A stretch of DNA of 38,776 nucleotides from an uncultured beta proteobacterium (GCA_903870065.1 CAIQBN010000156.1:1-38776), one strand, 5' to 3'; shown: positions 16,399 to 25,642, counted from the stretch's first letter. Notes: generated from the sequence alone by a model not told the origin. Numbers and translations: made by a program.

Positions 16399-16520
16399 GT
16401 CTGGGTCAAATGGCCAGTTGACTAGACTTCGTCCCAAACTTTCGACAAAATCAACGACCGGTGCTCAAATAGCCGCCACTCGTTGCGCGACGGTGGAATT
16501 GCTCCCTTAAAACCGCGACA

Positions 16521-18008
16521 TTAAAGGTAGTCACCCACCTCAAACCGTCGCGTTTTCAGCCAATATTCCCACGTGTAGCCGGGCCACAAAGTGTCGATCT
16601 GGCCGTCGGAATTTTGGTACCAACTCTTGCAACCGGATGTCCACACCGTGCTTTTCATCTTGCGCTGAATCTGCGTATAGTCTTCGCGCTGAACATCCGG
16701 CCGCAATCGCAACGCGCCGTGCTTTGTCAGGCGCAAGTGATTAAGCGCCTGCACGATGTAGTGCACCTGACACTCAATCATGAAAATGATGGAGTTATGC
16801 CCCAACCCGGTACTGGGACCGACCAGCATGAACAAGTTTGGAAACCCGGCCACGGTAATGCCCAGTCGGGTGGCCGCGGGTTGTTTGCGCCAGATATCCC
16901 CTAGTTCTGGCACCCCGTCTGGCGTCGAGCCGACCAAGTAGGCACCCCCCGCTTCGCCAAAAACCTGCATGGGTGCAACAAACTCAGTGGCCTTAAAACC
17001 GGTGCCCCAAATAATCACATCGCAGGGGTACACCGTGCCGTCGACGCCCACGACACCTGCAGGCGCAATTGCGGACACCGCCTGGGTAACCAGCGTGACA
17101 TTGGGGCGTTGCAATGACGGATACCAGGTATTGGAAATCAACAGGCGTTTGCATCCCGGGCTGAAGTCCGGCGTGAGGGCCTGGCGCATGGCGGGTTTTG
17201 TCACTTGTTGATTCAGGTGAAGACCGGCCAAACGCTGCAACATGTGCTGCATGCGCTGCGAACCCATAAACGCCATCCCGATCCACTCATTGAACCAGTA
17301 CACCCGCCAGCGACTAAGCCGCTGCAAACCCGGCACATAGCGGTACGCCCAGCGCCGCAGCGCCCCGTAGGGTTGATCCCATCTCGGCACCACCCAGGCC
17401 GGGGTTCTCTGGAACACATCAACCTGCTCCGCGTCTGTCGCAATTTCTGGCACAAACTGGATTGCGCTCGCACCCGTTCCCACTACCGCAATACGTTTGC
17501 CCTGCAGGTTTGCAGCATGGGACCACTGACCAGAGTGAAAGGACTCACCGGCAAATTTTTCAATGCCGGGAATATCCGGAATGGCCGGCTTGTTTAACGG
17601 GCCAGTGGCCAGGATAACGCTACGTGCCAGCAGGGGCTCGTGGTCTTTCAGCACGACTTTCCAACATTGCCTATCGGCCAGCCAATGCAAGGACTGAGCT
17701 TCGCACTGGAATCGGATCATGGGTCGCAAATTGAAGCTGTCCGTAACCCGCAAAATATAGTCTTGAATTTCCTGCTGTTGGGGATAAGGACGGCTCCAAT
17801 GCTTGTTGGGAGCAAACGAAAAAGAATACAGATGTGATGGCACATCACAAGCGCAGCCTGGATACGTATTGTCACGCCAGGTTCCACCAACCTCGTTACC
17901 GCGCTCCAGAATGACAATGGAAGCCACACCACTCTCGCGCAAGCGAATGGCGGCACACAGGCCGCCAAATCCCGCCCCGACAACGGCCACGTCAACAATC
18001 TGCTGCAT
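16521..18008 (-). CDS. Flavin-containing Baeyer-Villiger-type monooxygenase
   Basis: This 495-residue protein has two Rossmann dinucleotide sites: FAD-binding GAGFGG at 11-16 and an NADPH-binding GTGASA near residue 177. Between them lies the Baeyer-Villiger fingerprint FxGxxxHxxxW, seen as FAGESFHSGQW. The family uses NADPH and O2 to turn ketones into esters or lactones, or to oxidise heteroatoms. The length is typical for the shorter type I enzymes. No regulator or ring-cleavage genes are adjacent, so the natural substrate cannot be guessed. Its start at 18008 has no strong ribosome site. It is on the same strand as the M14 peptidase upstream, 48 bases away, but a joint transcript is not certain. 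Confidence 0.9.
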   Translation of the reverse strand: MQQIVDVAVVGAGFGGLCAAIRLRESGVASIVILERGNEVGGTWRDNTYPGCACDVPSHLYSFSFAPNKHWSRPYPQQQEIQDYILRVTDSFNLRPMIRFQCEAQSLHWLADRQCWKVVLKDHEPLLARSVILATGPLNKPAIPDIPGIEKFAGESFHSGQWSHAANLQGKRIAVVGTGASAIQFVPEIATDAEQVDVFQRTPAWVVPRWDQPYGALRRWAYRYVPGLQRLSRWRVYWFNEWIGMAFMGSQRMQHMLQRLAGLHLNQQVTKPAMRQALTPDFSPGCKRLLISNTWYPSLQRPNVTLVTQAVSAIAPAGVVGVDGTVYPCDVIIWGTGFKATEFVAPMQVFGEAGGAYLVGSTPDGVPELGDIWRKQPAATRLGITVAGFPNLFMLVGPSTGLGHNSIIFMIECQVHYIVQALNHLRLTKHGALRLRPDVQREDYTQIQRKMKSTVWTSGCKSWYQNSDGQIDTLWPGYTWEYWLKTRRFEVGDYL

Positions 18009-18056
18009 AGGGCAAAGTTAACACAACAGCGCGCGCTGCCCAATTACCCCCGACGC

Positions 18057-18911
18057 TTAATTGGGTAAGGTGCGTGACGCGGTCGAAATTCCGGGACCCA
18101 ATCGATCCGATGTCCAGCGCAGCAAATCCGCCCACATCTGGCGCATTTCCGAGTCCATGGGTGTGCGTGACGCACTGGGCAGTTCGATGGTCACCACAGG
18201 CACGCCTTTGTGGATGCCTCCATAGTTGCCCAGCGAGCCGGGGTAAATCCCCACCTGATCCAAATACAAGCGCCCAATCTTGTTAGGCGGCACAGTGGGG
18301 CCGTCAAAGTCCAACACTCCGAAAGGTGCATGCACACTCACAATCAGGTTGGGCTTGAAGCTATCCATTTGTTCCAGCAAAAAGCGTGACTCCGGCTCCG
18401 ACAAGGGTTTGGTGCCGGGCCAGCGGCGCGGGTCACGCCGGGTGCGGGACTCCCAGTAAACCCGCGCATCGCGCGCCCAATTGGGCGTCGGGAAATTGCG
18501 GTTCAAATCCACGCCGCTGGCGTTGACACGTTTGGCTGGCCGGGCAAACATCCCGTCCGGATTCAGCGTGGGAATAAACCGCCAGTGAATCGGCAGGACG
18601 TTGTCAGTTGGCAAGTGTTGCGCCATTGCAATCCAGTGAAATACCAGAGAACTCGACGACATTTCGTCGCCGTGAATTCCCCCCAGGACCAACACGCGCA
18701 GTCGCGCCTCCTCAGGCGCCACATCGCGCCCCCAGATGGGACGTCCCAACACGGAGCGCGCCTGCATATCGCGCAATTGCGCGGTCTCGCACAATTGCGG
18801 CTTGACATTGGGAATTTTTGCAGAATAAGCGCCGCAAGACCTCATTGGAATTGCGTGTGCCGCTATGCATAGCATAGCAAGAAGAGCAGGAAAAATTGGC
18901 TTGAAACGCAT
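18057..18911 (-). CDS. M14-family zinc carboxypeptidase, murein peptide amidase (MpaA)-like, exported
   Basis: The start chosen is ATG at 18911 (284 aa), because it gives a signal peptide (residues 1-20, basic MRFK then a hydrophobic core ending AHA); the longer frame from 19022 would run over the divergent gene's promoter. The M14 set is present: H80-GD-E83 as zinc ligands, N137-R138, H194 as third ligand and catalytic E243. The protein recalls MpaA, which cuts the gamma-D-glutamyl-diaminopimelate bond in murein peptides, but MpaA of E. coli is cytoplasmic whereas this one appears periplasmic. The ribosome site is weak. Substrate remains inferred. Confidence 0.82.
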   Translation of the reverse strand: MRFKPIFPALLAMLCIAAHAIPMRSCGAYSAKIPNVKPQLCETAQLRDMQARSVLGRPIWGRDVAPEEARLRVLVLGGIHGDEMSSSSLVFHWIAMAQHLPTDNVLPIHWRFIPTLNPDGMFARPAKRVNASGVDLNRNFPTPNWARDARVYWESRTRRDPRRWPGTKPLSEPESRFLLEQMDSFKPNLIVSVHAPFGVLDFDGPTVPPNKIGRLYLDQVGIYPGSLGNYGGIHKGVPVVTIELPSASRTPMDSEMRQMWADLLRWTSDRLGPGISTASRTLPN

Positions 18912-18995
18912 GCTGCCATTGTAGGGCGCCCCCGCGAGACGACAGGTTGTAGCGGCATCGCCTTGCGGACTGCCAAATATAGGGTAAATTTGCGC

Positions 18996-19514
18996 ATGCT
19001 CCTGACTGCTTCCCCACTCCACGCCCTGCCCCCCAGCTTTTCAAGGGAACAGTTTCGTGAAGCGCTGGGCATGTTTGCCACCGGTGTGACCATCGTGACT
19101 GCACGGTCTGGCGACGGCAGCTTTTTTGGGCTGACCGCGAACTCTTTCAATTCGGTATCACTCACCCCTCCCCTGGTGCTGTGGAGCCTGGCGCGTTCGG
19201 CTGCGTCCATGGCTGCATTCAGGGCTGGTTCGCATTACGCAATCAACATCCTTAGCGCAGACCAGCAAGACTTGGCCCAACAGTTTGCAGCACGGGATGG
19301 TGATCGCTTTGCGGGAGTCGAATTTGCACTGGGCAGCGGTGAAGCACCGTTGCTACACGGTGCAGCGGCAAGCTTTGAGTGTTTCAACCGCAGCCGCTAT
19401 GACGAGGGCGACCACGTCATTTTCGTCGGCGAAGTCGAGCGCTGCACACACCGCCCGGGCGCGTCGCCGCTGCTCTTTCATGGTGGCAAGTTCTACGCCG
19501 AACATCCGTTGTAG
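18996..19514 (+). CDS. Flavin reductase (NAD(P)H:FMN/FAD, HpaC-like)
   Basis: The start is ATG at 18996 (172 aa); an earlier in-frame TTG at 18963 is less likely. The sequence has the FMN-binding split-barrel fold of the flavin_reduct family, with FATGVTIVTA, GLTANSFNSVSLTPPLVLWSL and the internal YAINIL segment. Such proteins deliver reduced flavin to two-component monooxygenases. No partner oxygenase of that type is adjacent; the nearby Baeyer-Villiger enzyme is a one-component flavoprotein and would not need it. It is divergent from the M14 peptidase gene and lies 51 bases before the phosphorylase gene, so it may share a transcript with the nucleotide cassette. Confidence 0.88.
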   Translation: MLLTASPLHALPPSFSREQFREALGMFATGVTIVTARSGDGSFFGLTANSFNSVSLTPPLVLWSLARSAASMAAFRAGSHYAINILSADQQDLAQQFAARDGDRFAGVEFALGSGEAPLLHGAAASFECFNRSRYDEGDHVIFVGEVERCTHRPGASPLLFHGGKFYAEHPL

Positions 19515-19565
19515 TCCATTTCGCTGCGACCGAATTTTGTCTTCGAAACCCTGTAGGCTACCTGC

Positions 19566-21167
19566 ATGACCACTTCCCCTTGCGACCCTGTGGCGCCCGC
19601 AGCCCCGACCGCCCAAAACAACACCGGTCTGTCTCGTCTGGCGCTAAAGCGGGTGCTGATCGACACCTACCATGAAAACGTGGCGTACATGCACCGCGAT
19701 TGCGACATCTACCGGGCCGAAGGTTTCAAGGCACTCTCCAAAGTCGAGGTTCGAACCAACGGCCAAAGTGTTTTGGCGACCTTGAACGTAGTGGACGATC
19801 CAGCCATCGTAGCCTGCGGCGAACTCGGTCTGTCCAAGGCTGCGTTCGGCCAGCTTGGTGTGCCTGACGGGCATACGGTTACCGTGTCACAGGCAGAACC
19901 GGCAACTTCCATTGGCGCGCTGCATCGCAAGCTCGCCGGCGAGCGGCTCGATTTGAACGATTTCAAAGCCATCGTGCACGATATTGCCGAGTACAACTAC
20001 TCCAAGATTGAACTGACTGCCTTCGTGGTGGCCACCCACCGCGACGAACTCGACCGCGAGGAGGTGTACTTTTTGACCCAGGCCATGATCGATGTCGGGC
20101 GCAAACTGAACTGGCACGAAAACCTGGTGGTCGACAAGCACTGCATTGGCGGAATTCCTGGAAACCGGACTTCCATGCTGGTGGTGCCAATCGTTGCGGC
20201 ACATGGCATGCTGTGCCCCAAGACATCCTCGCGCGCTATCACCTCGCCAGCGGGCACCGCGGACACCATGGAAGTCCTGGCCAAGGTTGAATTGCCGATA
20301 AACGAATTGGAGGACATGGTGCGGGTTCACCGTGGTTGCCTGGCCTGGGGCGGCACCGCCAACTTGTCACCCGCCGATGACGTGTTGATTTCTGTAGAAC
20401 GTCCCTTGTCGCTGGACTCGGCCGGACAAATGGTGGCCTCCATTTTGTCAAAAAAAATTGCTGCCGGATCGAGCCACCTGGTACTGGACATACCAATCGG
20501 CCCGACCGCCAAGGTCCGCTCCATGCCGGATGCACAACGGTTGCGGCGATTGTTTGAATATGTCGCCCGGCGCATGCATTTGTCGCTCGACGTCGTCATC
20601 ACCGATGGCCGTCAACCCATCGGATATGGCATCGGTCCGGTGCTGGAAGCCCGCGATGTGATGCGTGTGCTCGAGAACGATCCGCGCGCACCGGTTGACC
20701 TACGGCAAAAGTCCCTGCGTCTAGCGGGTCGCCTGATTGAGTGCGACCCTGATGTGCGTGGTGGTGATGGCTTTGCCATCGCGCGTGACATTCTGGATTC
20801 TGGTCGTGCGCTGGCAAAAATGAACGCCATCATTTCCGCTCAAGGGAGTCATTCGTTTAACCACAATCAACCCGGCCTCGGACAACTCAGCTTTGAAGTT
20901 CGCGCCAGCTCTGCAGGCACAGTCACCAGCATCGACAACTTGCAGCTCGCGCGCATCGCTGGCCTGGCCGGTGCACCCAAAGTAAAAAGCGCGGGTGTCG
21001 ACTTGGCGTGCAAACTGGGGGATTCAGTGCTGGCAGATGCGTTGCTCTACCGGGTGCATGCCAACTTTCCAGCAGACCTGGAATTCGCGCGCCAGGCCAC
21101 AAAGCGATCAACCGGATACACCATTGGCGATGCAACAACATTGGTGCACGCGTTTGTGGAGTTCTGA
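19566..21167 (+). CDS. Archaeal-type thymidine/AMP (NMP) phosphorylase, type 2 subfamily
   Basis: This 533-residue protein belongs to the branch containing archaeal AMP phosphorylase, annotated in bacteria as putative thymidine phosphorylase type 2. It has an N-terminal extra domain (~25-110) typical of that branch, then the glycosyltransferase-fold helical and alpha/beta parts. The landmark motifs are [12 protein letters not shown] (~192), [18 protein letters not shown] (~220) and [11 protein letters not shown] (~260). Archaeal relatives convert NMP plus phosphate to a base and ribose 1,5-bisphosphate; true thymidine phosphorylases are shorter and act on nucleosides. Which reaction applies here is not proven. 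Its stop overlaps the next start (TGATG), coupling it to the PRPP synthetase-like gene. No Rubisco or ribose-1,5-bisphosphate isomerase lies in the window. Confidence 0.88.
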   Translation: MTTSPCDPVAPAAPTAQNNTGLSRLALKRVLIDTYHENVAYMHRDCDIYRAEGFKALSKVEVRTNGQSVLATLNVVDDPAIVACGELGLSKAAFGQLGVPDGHTVTVSQAEPATSIGALHRKLAGERLDLNDFKAIVHDIAEYNYSKIELTAFVVATHRDELDREEVYFLTQAMIDVGRKLNWHENLVVDKHCIGGIPGNRTSMLVVPIVAAHGMLCPKTSSRAITSPAGTADTMEVLAKVELPINELEDMVRVHRGCLAWGGTANLSPADDVLISVERPLSLDSAGQMVASILSKKIAAGSSHLVLDIPIGPTAKVRSMPDAQRLRRLFEYVARRMHLSLDVVITDGRQPIGYGIGPVLEARDVMRVLENDPRAPVDLRQKSLRLAGRLIECDPDVRGGDGFAIARDILDSGRALAKMNAIISAQGSHSFNHNQPGLGQLSFEVRASSAGTVTSIDNLQLARIAGLAGAPKVKSAGVDLACKLGDSVLADALLYRVHANFPADLEFARQATKRSTGYTIGDATTLVHAFVEF

Positions 21168-22057
21168 TGGCAACGCGTCCCCTCTTGCTGCACTTTGCCG
21201 ACGATCTGCGTCTGGCCAGCGCCATTGCACAGGTCACCGGGTTTGACATCGCGCCCATCCAGAACCACCGATTCCCCGATGGCGAGATCAAGTTGCAACT
21301 GCCCGCCGCGTTGCCGGCGCGCTGCATCGTGTTGCGCTCACTCCATAACCCGAATGAAAAACTGGTGGAACTGCTGCTTGTGGCACGCGCGGCCCGCGAT
21401 TTTGGAAGTTGCCACCTGACTTTGGTGGCTCCCTACTTGGCCTACATGCGCCAGGATATGGCCTTTCAGAGCGGCGAAGTGATCAGCCAGCGGGTGATTG
21501 GCCGCTTTTTGGCCGACCTGTTTGACTCCGTTATCACGGTAGACCCGCATTTGCACCGGGTAGGCAAACTGTCCGAAGCGGTGCCCGCTACGCAGGCCGT
21601 GTCCTTGAGCGGAGCACCACTGCTAGCCGACCTGATTGCGCAACACCACACCAACCCATTGCTCATCGGCCCGGATGAAGAGTCTGCACAATGGCTTGCG
21701 CAGGCCGCGGCAGCGCATGGTTTTGAGCATGCAGTTTGCAAGAAGGTGCGCCATGGTGACCGCGAGGTCGATATCGCACTGCCTGGCGTATCCATCGCCG
21801 GGCGCGCAGTGGTGCTGCTTGATGACGTAGCCAGCAGCGGCCATACCCTGGCCGCAGCGACCACCCAGATACTCGCTGCAGGCGCAAGCTGCGTTGATGT
21901 GGCGGTTACCCACGCCCTTTTCGCAGGCGACGCGTTGCAGGTGATTCAACGCGCCGGAGCTAGGCACATCTGGAGCACCGATTGCATTGCCCATCCGACC
22001 AACGCGGTCAGCATGGCGGCGGTGTTGGCTTCGACGCTCATTTCCCAAAACATTTAG
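21167..22057 (+). CDS. Divergent ribose-phosphate pyrophosphokinase (PRPP synthetase-like)
   Basis: The start is the ATG at 21167 that overlaps the preceding stop (296 aa, slightly shorter than housekeeping PrsA at ~315). Family landmarks are RFPDGE at 35-40, YMRQDM at 93-98, VDPHLH at 125-130, the flexible-loop K193/R195 and the PRPP loop LLDDVASSGHT at 217-227. The loop departs from the usual bacterial DDxxDTxGT and lacks the second acidic group, and DEESAQW replaces the common DxGGxxR. It thus resembles archaeal-type Prs more than PrsA and is probably a second, specialised copy. Its expected reaction is ribose 5-phosphate plus ATP to PRPP, but use of another ribose phosphate is possible. 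The middle gene of the cassette. Confidence 0.85.
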   Translation: MATRPLLLHFADDLRLASAIAQVTGFDIAPIQNHRFPDGEIKLQLPAALPARCIVLRSLHNPNEKLVELLLVARAARDFGSCHLTLVAPYLAYMRQDMAFQSGEVISQRVIGRFLADLFDSVITVDPHLHRVGKLSEAVPATQAVSLSGAPLLADLIAQHHTNPLLIGPDEESAQWLAQAAAAHGFEHAVCKKVRHGDREVDIALPGVSIAGRAVVLLDDVASSGHTLAAATTQILAAGASCVDVAVTHALFAGDALQVIQRAGARHIWSTDCIAHPTNAVSMAAVLASTLISQNI

Positions 22058-22068
22058 GACATTGCACC

Positions 22069-22932
22069 TTGGAAACCCCTCGCGATCTTGATGAGAACAC
22101 ACTGGCAGAGGCATGGGCCTATTTGCAGGCCCATGCCGATGCCGGTATAGCCATGCGCCCCAATGCATACCGGCTGGCCTTTGCCGACCCCGAATTCATG
22201 GCCCGGCGCGACACGCGCGGAATTCGCATTCAGCTGGAATTGCTCAAGCCCGATGTCGACCAACAGGAGCAAGGCATCGAAAACACCGTGGTGGTTTTTG
22301 GTAGTGCACGGTTTAGCTCGCCCGAAACCGCGCAGAGCATGCTCGATGCCGCGCGCCTGGACAACAACCCGCAGGCCTTGAAAGTGGCTGAGCGCCATAT
22401 GCGCAATGCCCACTACTATGAATTGGCGCGCCAGTTTGGTCACTTGGTGGCTACCCACAGCGCAGCCCTCCCCGAAAGAGAGCGACTCTACATTTGCACC
22501 GGTGGTGGTCCGGGGATCATGGAGGCCGCCAACCGGGGGGCACACGAAGCCGGCGCGCTCACAGTAGGCTTGAATATCGCGCTGCCCCACGAGCAGGAGG
22601 CCAATCGGTATGTAACGCCCTCGCTGAGCTTCAAATTCCACTACTTTGCGGTGCGCAAAATGCATTTCATGATGCGCGCCAAGGCCATGGTGGCCTTTCC
22701 GGGCGGATTCGGTACGCTTGATGAGCTGTTTGAAGTCATCACGTTGGTGCAGACACGCAAGTCCAGCCCGGTACCCATCGTGCTTTTTGGCAAAGACTAC
22801 TGGAGACGTCTTATCAATATGGACGTCATGGTCGAAGAAGGCGCGGTATCCGAGGTGGACTTGAACCTCTTTCATCTCACGGACGACCCGCAAGAGGCAT
22901 GGGACACGATTCAGGCGTTCTACAAACTGTAG
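22069..22932 (+). CDS. LOG-family (TIGR00730-like) nucleotide phosphoribohydrolase
   Basis: The start chosen is TTG at 22069 (287 aa), since AGGA overlaps the upstream stop nine bases before and the first in-frame ATG (22153) would cut conserved N-terminal sequence. Residues ~72-240 form the Rossmann-like LOG domain with VVFGSARF (75-82), GGGPGIME (145-152), R197-K198 and the hallmark PGGFGTLDE (211-219). LOG proteins hydrolyse NMPs (AMP, or cytokinin nucleotides in plants) to base and ribose 5-phosphate; older annotation as lysine decarboxylase is incorrect. The N-terminal ~70 residues are an extension beyond minimal LOG proteins. Its product is the substrate of the upstream PRPP synthetase-like enzyme, which supports a shared pathway. 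Confidence 0.85.
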   Translation: METPRDLDENTLAEAWAYLQAHADAGIAMRPNAYRLAFADPEFMARRDTRGIRIQLELLKPDVDQQEQGIENTVVVFGSARFSSPETAQSMLDAARLDNNPQALKVAERHMRNAHYYELARQFGHLVATHSAALPERERLYICTGGGPGIMEAANRGAHEAGALTVGLNIALPHEQEANRYVTPSLSFKFHYFAVRKMHFMMRAKAMVAFPGGFGTLDELFEVITLVQTRKSSPVPIVLFGKDYWRRLINMDVMVEEGAVSEVDLNLFHLTDDPQEAWDTIQAFYKL

Positions 22933-22975
22933 TAAATGCCTGATGGGGCACTGGAAAGAGTGCGCTGTTGGTCCA

Positions 22976-24178
22976 TCAGGGTCGCAGCGTCCAGGCCAGT
23001 CGCGAACCGGCACCAACCATCGCACCCAGTGTCCAGAATACGATGGAAACCCCCGCAACTACACCGGCCGTTCCGAACAGCATGGGCATCACGACGCTGG
23101 ATAAATTGATGGCCACCAAGCGCAAACCCAGTGCCTGACCATGCAATGCGTGCGGCGTAATTTGGTGCAAGGTGCTCATGATCATGGGCTGCACCGATCC
23201 TAAAACCAGGCCCAGCAACACCGAGCAAATACCCATCGACCATGGGGTCATCATCCAGGGGTAGATTACAAACAACAGGGCCGTTGCCAGCATGGCGCCG
23301 CTCACCACCACCCACTCGCGCAAGTGCGATGCCAGCAGTGGCATCAGTACCCGAATCGCCGCCGCTGCCACGGCAAAAGCACCCAAAATAGCGCCAATCA
23401 CCGACGCACTGAAGGCGCGTTCATGCCCCAAAACCGGGACCACAAAAGTGTGCACGTCCCAACAGCTCGATAGCAGCAGGTTCACTGACAGCAGGTTGCG
23501 CATCCGTGGGTCTCGCAGCAGGTGCCAGACATTGGGTGGCATGCTGCCCTCGGGTTGATGCACCGGTGGCAGTTCAACGGCGTTTCGCACCCACAACCAG
23601 GTCAGCAGGGGCAAGGTCGCCATCAACAGAAAAGCGGCCCGAAATCCGTTGTCGTCTGCGACAGCGCCCCCCAGCCATACGCCGGCGTGGTCAATTAACA
23701 AGCCGCCCGCGACTGGGCCTAGAAAATTGGACACCGCAGGCCCGATAGCCAACCAGCTAAACACTTTTTTGAGTTCGGTCGAATTCCGTGCGGCACGTCC
23801 CACATGGCGCTGCATGGCAATTGACGCTGCCCCGGTGGCGCCACCCATCAGTAAGGCACCCAGGCACAACACCCAAAACTGCGGCCACACCACAGCCAGC
23901 GCCGCGCCCAGAGACGCAGCAATCACAGCCAGACCCATGGGACGTCTTAACCCATGGCGATCGGCATAACGCCCTGCAGGCAGTGCCAAAAACACCTGCG
24001 TCAGGGAAAACAAGGCCAAAAGCACACCTACAACCAGCGGACTATTGCCCTGGCGCAGGGCCAACAGAGGTGCCGCCATGCGCAGACCGGCCATGCTCGC
24101 GTGCAGGCAGACATGTCCGCAAATGAGCTGAAATAAGGCCCAGGAGTGGCTGCGCTGATCGACGTCAACCGCGCTCAT
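22976..24178 (-). CDS. Major facilitator superfamily transporter
   Basis: This 400-residue protein is largely hydrophobic, with about 11-12 membrane segments and the MFS loop motif GRYADRHGLRRP near residue 67. A central hydrophilic stretch (~195-220) separates the two halves. The family exports or imports small molecules across the inner membrane by proton exchange; drug- or metabolite-efflux relatives are the nearest by appearance, but no substrate can be named. Its ATG overlaps the rmuC stop (24175-24178), so it is translated with rmuC and ends the minus-strand run. It is convergent with the LOG-family gene 43 bases away. Confidence 0.85.
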   Translation of the reverse strand: MSAVDVDQRSHSWALFQLICGHVCLHASMAGLRMAAPLLALRQGNSPLVVGVLLALFSLTQVFLALPAGRYADRHGLRRPMGLAVIAASLGAALAVVWPQFWVLCLGALLMGGATGAASIAMQRHVGRAARNSTELKKVFSWLAIGPAVSNFLGPVAGGLLIDHAGVWLGGAVADDNGFRAAFLLMATLPLLTWLWVRNAVELPPVHQPEGSMPPNVWHLLRDPRMRNLLSVNLLLSSCWDVHTFVVPVLGHERAFSASVIGAILGAFAVAAAAIRVLMPLLASHLREWVVVSGAMLATALLFVIYPWMMTPWSMGICSVLLGLVLGSVQPMIMSTLHQITPHALHGQALGLRLVAINLSSVVMPMLFGTAGVVAGVSIVFWTLGAMVGAGSRLAWTLRP

Positions 24179-25611
24179 GCTGGCCCGACTTGTGTGTCGA
24201 GCGCATCGCCCACGTCGGCTGCAGAATCGAAATCCTTGTCCATGGGAATCAGTGTCTGTGCCTGAAGTTCGGACAGTCCCTCCACTTTCTTCAGCGCCCG
24301 GCCCATCGCACGGCTGCGCGTCTCGGCGTTGTCCAGCGTGTTCAGCACCGTTTGTGTCTGCGACTTGACCTTGGCCAGAACGCCACCAAATTTTTCAAAC
24401 TCGGTCTTGACCGCCCCCAGCACCTGCCACACCTCACTGGAGCGTTTTTCCAACGCCAGTGTTCGAAAGCCCATCTGCAACGAGCTCAGCATGGCCAACA
24501 GGGTTGTTGGGCCCGCCAGCGTGACGCGGTGATCGCGCTGCAGGCTTTCCATCAGCCCGGGGCGGCGCAGCACCTCGGCATAGAGCCCCTCGGTGGGCAG
24601 AAATAAAATTGCGAAGTCGGTGGTGTGCGGCGGCTCCACATATTTTTCGACAATCGACTTGGCCTCCAGTCGAATCCGCAATTCCAGCGCTCTGCCGGCG
24701 CTCTCGGCACCGTCGCTGTCGGCCCTGCCCTGGGCGTCGAGCAAACGCTCATAGTCCTCGTTAGGGAATTTGGCGTCGATGGGCAGCCAAAGCGGCGCAC
24801 CGCTGTCGGACTTGCCGGGCAGCTTGATGGCGAAGTCCACCATGTTCTTGCTGCCGGGCCGGGTTGCGACCTGCACCGCATATTGATCGGGTACAAACAC
24901 CTGTTCCAGCAGGCTGGCCAGTTGCGCCTCGCCAAAAATGCCGCGGGTCTTCACGTTGGTCAGCAGGTGCTTGAGGTCACCCACACCCTGGGCCAAGGTC
25001 TGCATTTCGCCCAGGCCCTTGTGCACTTGCTCCAGCCGGTCCGCCACCTGCTTGAAGCTCTCGCCCAGGCGTGCCTGCAAGGTAGTCTGAAGCTTTTCGT
25101 CGACGGTGGCCCGCATTTCGTCAAGTTTGGCAGCGTTGCTGGCTTGCAACTGCGCCAGCTGTGCCTCCAGCGTCTGACGCACTTCGCCCATGCGCCGCGC
25201 GTTCGATTCGCCCAGACCGGACAACTGCAAGGTCAACGTGTCCGACAGCGTCTTTTGCAACAGGGCCAATTGCTGACCAAAGGCATCGATCTGTGTGTTT
25301 TGGGTTCGGGTTGCTTCTGCGCCCTGTTGAATCAGGGTCTGCTGGAAAGTGGCCAGGTTCTGGCTGAGATCCAGGCGGGCGCGCTGGCTGGATTCAGCGA
25401 TTTCCCGGCGCAACTCCCGCTCCAGCCGTTCATTGCCCGACTGAACCTGCGCACGCAGTTCCAGCAGCTCCTTGCGCTGCAACTCGGCATCTAACGCACT
25501 GCTGCGCACGCGCGCCAGCGCAAGCCCGCCCCAGGCTACCAGACCCAGTGTCAGAAAGCCCAATGCCAGCTGCGCCCACGCCAGACCATCAGTCACATTG
25601 AATCCGTCCAA
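24175..25611 (-). CDS. rmuC: DNA recombination protein RmuC
   Basis: This 478-residue protein has an N-terminal membrane anchor (~10-32), a long coiled coil (~35-230, rich in Q, E, L and A) and a C-terminal nuclease-like RmuC domain (~245-420) with GSKNMVDFAIKLPG and the PTEGLYAEV motif. RmuC limits inversions between short inverted repeats, probably as a structure-specific nuclease. The start is uncertain: TTG at 25611 keeps the longest frame, and GTG at 25596 is an alternative with GGA six bases upstream. An 83-base spacer holding a dispersed repeat separates it from the dehydrogenase gene, and its stop overlaps the MFS start. Confidence 0.92.
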   Translation of the reverse strand: MDGFNVTDGLAWAQLALGFLTLGLVAWGGLALARVRSSALDAELQRKELLELRAQVQSGNERLERELRREIAESSQRARLDLSQNLATFQQTLIQQGAEATRTQNTQIDAFGQQLALLQKTLSDTLTLQLSGLGESNARRMGEVRQTLEAQLAQLQASNAAKLDEMRATVDEKLQTTLQARLGESFKQVADRLEQVHKGLGEMQTLAQGVGDLKHLLTNVKTRGIFGEAQLASLLEQVFVPDQYAVQVATRPGSKNMVDFAIKLPGKSDSGAPLWLPIDAKFPNEDYERLLDAQGRADSDGAESAGRALELRIRLEAKSIVEKYVEPPHTTDFAILFLPTEGLYAEVLRRPGLMESLQRDHRVTLAGPTTLLAMLSSLQMGFRTLALEKRSSEVWQVLGAVKTEFEKFGGVLAKVKSQTQTVLNTLDNAETRSRAMGRALKKVEGLSELQAQTLIPMDKDFDSAADVGDALDTQVGPA

Positions 25612-25642
25612 ACACGCAAAGAGTCATATGTAAAATTCGCCT

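Noticed and set aside
16399-16520. Intrinsic terminator after aapP
   Set aside because: Only weak, short inverted repeats (around CCGCCAC and GGTGG) without a T-run were found.
18912-19022. N-terminal extension of the M14 peptidase
   Set aside because: It would place the signal peptide 37 residues inside the protein and overlap the start of the divergent flavin reductase gene.
22054-23058. 334-residue open frame on the minus strand opposite the LOG-family gene
   Set aside because: It is antisense to a well-supported gene and overlaps the MFS gene end; it has no recognisable motif and results from codon bias.
24625-25494. 289-residue open frame opposite rmuC
   Set aside because: Leu/Gln-rich antisense translation of a coiled-coil gene, without a ribosome site or family match.
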